Below, piece by piece: positions 61,020 through 64,000 of a DNA stretch of 64,000 nucleotides (its first letter is position 1; the number at the start of each line of letters is the position of its first letter). The position numbers were made by a program, and so were the translations under genes. Under the pieces are notes generated by a model. That model did no database searches. It saw nothing but the letters and a program-made list of their open reading frames with translations, and was not told where the DNA came from. This stretch comes from Shewanella sp. Isolate13 (lineage in GTDB: Bacteria; Pseudomonadota; Gammaproteobacteria; Enterobacterales; Shewanellaceae). The stretch lies in assembly GCF_022398325.1 (NCBI RefSeq), contig NZ_JAKEVD010000019.1, positions 26,685 through 90,684 on the forward strand, read 5' to 3'.

Positions 61020-63047
61020 ATGAATGCTGAAATTTTCAACGAATTAGTAAAAAACACTAAGATAGGTAAAAAACTGCCTGACGCCATATATCTTCATAAG
61101 GATAGCTTAGATCGTATTGATTTAACACTTAAACAGTTCATTACTGCCGTCGGGCAAGCGTTGAAAATTGATGGTGACAATTGGAATATCATCAAGTTAT
61201 CACGGCAAGACTTTAGGTTGTCCTTACTATCCTATCCAAGTTTTTTTACAGAATCTTACCCGGCATTAACTCAAAGCGTCACCGTAGATTTAAGTAAATT
61301 AAGTCATCGTGTTGTTGAATATAACGCTACTGAAAACCCTCCTATCCTACATAGAAAAGAAACAATGCTTTACCCTGAGCATCCCAATTATGAAGAGTTT
61401 CAATTAATAACACAGGAAGGTGAGTCTGCTGGTCTATATGACAATAGCCGTATGATTGGTTACAAGCAGTCATGGGAAAGGCTTATCGAAAAACATGGTT
61501 ATGAGTTAATTGATGGCCGGTTATTTAGAGCCTCTTCAACTATTACTAAAGATGATAATCAACCTAGCATCGATAGGCATAAAACAGCTATCGTTCGCCA
61601 TGAACTTTCTGCGCCAATGAAGCAACTAGCCAAGCAAGGCTTTCTAAATGGCGACTACACCATATTTGACTATGGATGCGGCCGTGGTGATGACTTAACT
61701 GAGCTTCAAGCTCATGGTCTGGAGGCGATAGGTTGGGATCCAAACTTTAAGCCTGAGGCAGAAAAGGTTAATTCAGACCTTGTCAATATCGGTTTCGTTA
61801 TTAACGTTATCGAAGACCAAGTTGAACGAAGTGAAGCATTGTTAGGGGCTTGGCACTTAACAAACAAGCTATTAGTTGTATCAGCAATGCTTGCAAATGA
61901 TAACTATATCGCCCAATTTACTCCCTATAAAGATGGAGTTATTACATCTAGGAATACATTCCAAAAATACTATGCACAAGCAGAGTTAAAGGGGTATATA
62001 GAAAGAACATTAGATGAAAATGCCATCACTATTGCGCCCGGTATTTTTTATGTCTTCAAAGACAAAATTGAAGAACAACGATTTCTTTCCAATCGATTTA
62101 AGCGACACCATACTTGGCAACAGTTAAGCTCTCCAGAGCCTACAGGCGAACAGCAAGCTAAGCTTTTATTTGTTCAACATCAGGAACTATTAAAGCAATT
62201 TTGGGAAACATGTTTAGAGTTGGGACGGCTGCCAGTACAAGATGAATTTAGTCTGCATGAACAAATAGTAACAGCATTAGGTAATAGCAAAAAAGCACTA
62301 AAGCTCATGTTACAAGTGCAAGGAGAGCGAGCCAAAGCTGAGTTTGAAACTGCTATCGAAATGAGGCGTGAAGATCTTTTAGTATATTTTGCCCTTTGTC
62401 AGTTTGAGCAACACAAAGGTTATCAGCACCTTCCAGAAGAGCTAAAACGCGACATTAAGGTGTTCTTTGATACCTATAAAACCGCTTTAGCGGAAGCCAA
62501 AACACTACTTTACAGGATAGCGAATACTGATGAAATAGAGCAAGCCTGTATCGAAGCTCATGAAACTTTGCCCGCCAGCAAATTAAACTCGGGTCATTCT
62601 TTAGAGTTACATAAGAAGTTTCTTCCACAGCTCCCAGCCCTTTTAAGAGTCTATGTAGGAGCAGCGATTCAGCTTTATGGTGACCTTGAAGAGATAGATC
62701 TGATCAAAATCCATATCACTTCAGGCAAAGTTAGCTTTATGGGATATGATAACTTTGATACCTGTCCTCTTCCGACCTTAAGAGAACGGATAAAAGTCAA
62801 GATGTGGGAGCTTGATGTCGACTTCTTTGATTACGTTGATGTAGAAAAGCGACCGCCACTACTCTATAAAAGCCAGTATCAAGATGAGAGCTTTGGTGAT
62901 TACAAAAAGCAAAGAGCTTTTGATAAAAGAATGAAGAAAGAGGATATTTTTAAATTTTCAGAAACGCCAAATAATCTGAAAGAGGTGTATTCATCATTAA
63001 ATCAGAATAAGCTGGAATGTAGAGGATATAGAGTCTTTACAATTTAA
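61020..63047 (+). CDS. DNA phosphorothioation-associated putative methyltransferase
   Basis: 675 residues resembling the family of putative methyltransferases linked to Dnd (DNA phosphorothioation) systems. The Rossmann SAM-binding motif is IFDYGCGRGDDLTELQAHGL (about residues 213-232), followed by GWDPNFKPE, VINVIEDQVERSEALLGAW, and LLVVSAM. The N-terminal 200 residues and the C-terminal 330 residues are family-specific and not otherwise known. No dndBCDE genes are in the window, but the island continues to the right. The enzyme's target is unknown. Confidence 0.75.
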   Translation: MNAEIFNELVKNTKIGKKLPDAIYLHKDSLDRIDLTLKQFITAVGQALKIDGDNWNIIKLSRQDFRLSLLSYPSFFTESYPALTQSVTVDLSKLSHRVVEYNATENPPILHRKETMLYPEHPNYEEFQLITQEGESAGLYDNSRMIGYKQSWERLIEKHGYELIDGRLFRASSTITKDDNQPSIDRHKTAIVRHELSAPMKQLAKQGFLNGDYTIFDYGCGRGDDLTELQAHGLEAIGWDPNFKPEAEKVNSDLVNIGFVINVIEDQVERSEALLGAWHLTNKLLVVSAMLANDNYIAQFTPYKDGVITSRNTFQKYYAQAELKGYIERTLDENAITIAPGIFYVFKDKIEEQRFLSNRFKRHHTWQQLSSPEPTGEQQAKLLFVQHQELLKQFWETCLELGRLPVQDEFSLHEQIVTALGNSKKALKLMLQVQGERAKAEFETAIEMRREDLLVYFALCQFEQHKGYQHLPEELKRDIKVFFDTYKTALAEAKTLLYRIANTDEIEQACIEAHETLPASKLNSGHSLELHKKFLPQLPALLRVYVGAAIQLYGDLEEIDLIKIHITSGKVSFMGYDNFDTCPLPTLRERIKVKMWELDVDFFDYVDVEKRPPLLYKSQYQDESFGDYKKQRAFDKRMKKEDIFKFSETPNNLKEVYSSLNQNKLECRGYRVFTI

Positions 63048-63155
63048 GATTCGCAACATTCAAGCCACATGTCTAATTTATTGACAGTTCATAGGCAATC
63101 AATGAACTGTCAATCTTAGCTTTATGACGTAAGCCTAAAAAATAATGCTAGATCA

Positions 63156-64000
63156 TTACTGAATGACAAGCCATTTTATTAAGTTATCCCAACTATTCCC
63201 TAACAAATTATAACTACGCTCCAAAACAATATCTGCTTGCCATGCTGGCGATGCTGATACAGCTTTAATAAACTGGTTATAATTTCTTTCCACTCCAAAT
63301 TCATATTTTTTATCAGCTAACTCAATATATAGATTTTTCTTTAGAATCCATGAATCATTAGAAGCTTCGGAGTTGTCACCACGTGTAAGTATAACCAAAT
63401 TTCCAATTGTATTTGTAAGCTCGCCGCTAGCCAAACTGCTATCCCAATCGTACTCTTTCGGGTTTTGAGGCGCAATATGTTCTATCGTATATTGTGACTT
63501 TCCTGAATCAGAGAACTCAGCCCAATGATAATAACTTAACGTTGGATTTGAACCATCTTTTCCCTTAATTGTTTTCCACTCACATTCAATACTAGCAACT
63601 ACATCATGCATAGAAGACAAAAGTAGTAGCCTACATATACCTAATTGCTTGCCTGTTTTATATTGCTCAACACTTACGGCCTTATTAAGCCAAGCCTCCT
63701 TCGTTTCTACGATGTCAAAATTCGAATTCTTACCAACAAACGTAGTAGCAAGGTCTTTTGTAAAATAATTACTAATTTGCTCCAAGTTTTCGAACAAATC
63801 AAACCCAAAAGTTAACTTGTTATTAAGAGCAGCACCAGAGTATAACTCCTTGTATCTACTGTCTATTCCCGCGGTCCCTCCGGTACCAGCTCTGCGTAAT
63901 ACCCAAAATGATGATAGTAACTTTGTTGTTCTATTAAGATTATCTATATCATTATTTTTCTTGAAGTTATGATAAGCAATTGCTAATAATGGCCTTGCTA
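63156..64000 (-). CDS. DUF262/DUF1524-type HNH nuclease, N-terminus beyond window
   Basis: The last 281 residues of a longer protein; the frame is open to the window edge, so the TTG at 63797 is not the start. The DUF1524 HNH motif is TIEHIAPQNPKEYDWDSSL followed by NTIGNLVILTRGDNSEASND and a later Lys. This is the C-terminal nuclease part of GmrSD-like (type IV) restriction proteins. The N-terminal DUF262 nucleotide-binding part would lie past 64000. Convergent with the methyltransferase gene. Confidence 0.72.
   Translation of the reverse strand, partial: ARPLLAIAYHNFKKNNDIDNLNRTTKLLSSFWVLRRAGTGGTAGIDSRYKELYSGAALNNKLTFGFDLFENLEQISNYFTKDLATTFVGKNSNFDIVETKEAWLNKAVSVEQYKTGKQLGICRLLLLSSMHDVVASIECEWKTIKGKDGSNPTLSYYHWAEFSDSGKSQYTIEHIAPQNPKEYDWDSSLASGELTNTIGNLVILTRGDNSEASNDSWILKKNLYIELADKKYEFGVERNYNQFIKAVSASPAWQADIVLERSYNLLGNSWDNLIKWLVIQ

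Overview
The window reads as a chromosomal segment of a Shewanella-like gammaproteobacterium. The basis is recalled protein similarity plus gene order: gyrA-serC-(aminotransferase)-aroA-cmk-rpsA, ubiG-HAD phosphatase, nrdA-nrdB-yfaE, thrS-infC-rpmI-rplT, and divergent ribE/norM. No database search was possible, so the genus is an inference. Codon use and base composition look even over most of the window, and almost all of it is ordinary core genome.

Layout. 1-7,494: rpsA (cut by the window edge), cmk, aroA and serC on the minus strand, with an aromatic aminotransferase and a class-C beta-lactamase-fold hydrolase on the plus strand. 7,635-17,335: gyrA, then divergently ubiG with a HAD phosphatase, and the class Ia ribonucleotide reductase genes nrdA-nrdB-yfaE behind DnaA-like and NrdR-like sites, followed by an unrecognised protein with faint glycosyltransferase character. 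17,475-26,556: a BOF-fold periplasmic protein, fadH, sppA, ansA, a DUF1315 (YeaC-like) gene, a small zinc-ribbon membrane protein, a cytosolic M14 carboxypeptidase and trxB. 27,056-30,190: the translation operon thrS-infC-rpmI-rplT (minus strand), where infC has no standard start codon. 30,191-35,610: a nonsense-interrupted small gene, a pteridine-reductase-like SDR, a CPXCG protein, ribE, norM and tsgA. 35,950-37,130: a tRNA array with five intact initiator tRNAs, two tRNA-Val(GAC) and two degenerate tRNA-like copies that share the same insertions, with a promoter and a terminator. 37,442-48,765: an MFS transporter, a VF530-like protein, the ABC-F ATPase ybiT, a CatB-type acetyltransferase, outer-membrane phospholipase A, uvrB and a large helicase-IV-like protein.

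The right third is more accessory. A WYL-domain regulator is followed by a second, stand-alone FtsZ-family gene whose ribosome binding site lies in a near-perfect hairpin (49,628-51,859). A eukaryotic-type glutathione synthetase (53,535-55,082), a FUSC-like membrane protein and a MerR regulator coupled to a VIT/VWA protein (56,973-59,668) follow. The last 4 kb (59,912-64,000) holds an EF-hand protein, an M15-like protein, a small DNA-binding-like ORF lacking a usual start codon, a protein resembling the DNA-phosphorothioation-associated putative methyltransferases, and the C-terminal part of a DUF262/DUF1524-type HNH nuclease. This looks like the edge of a defence island continuing beyond the window.

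Best candidates for something undescribed are the WYL regulator/FtsZ-paralogue pair with its hairpin-masked start, the tRNA-like relics with shared insertions, and the small-ORF/methyltransferase/HNH cluster at the right edge.
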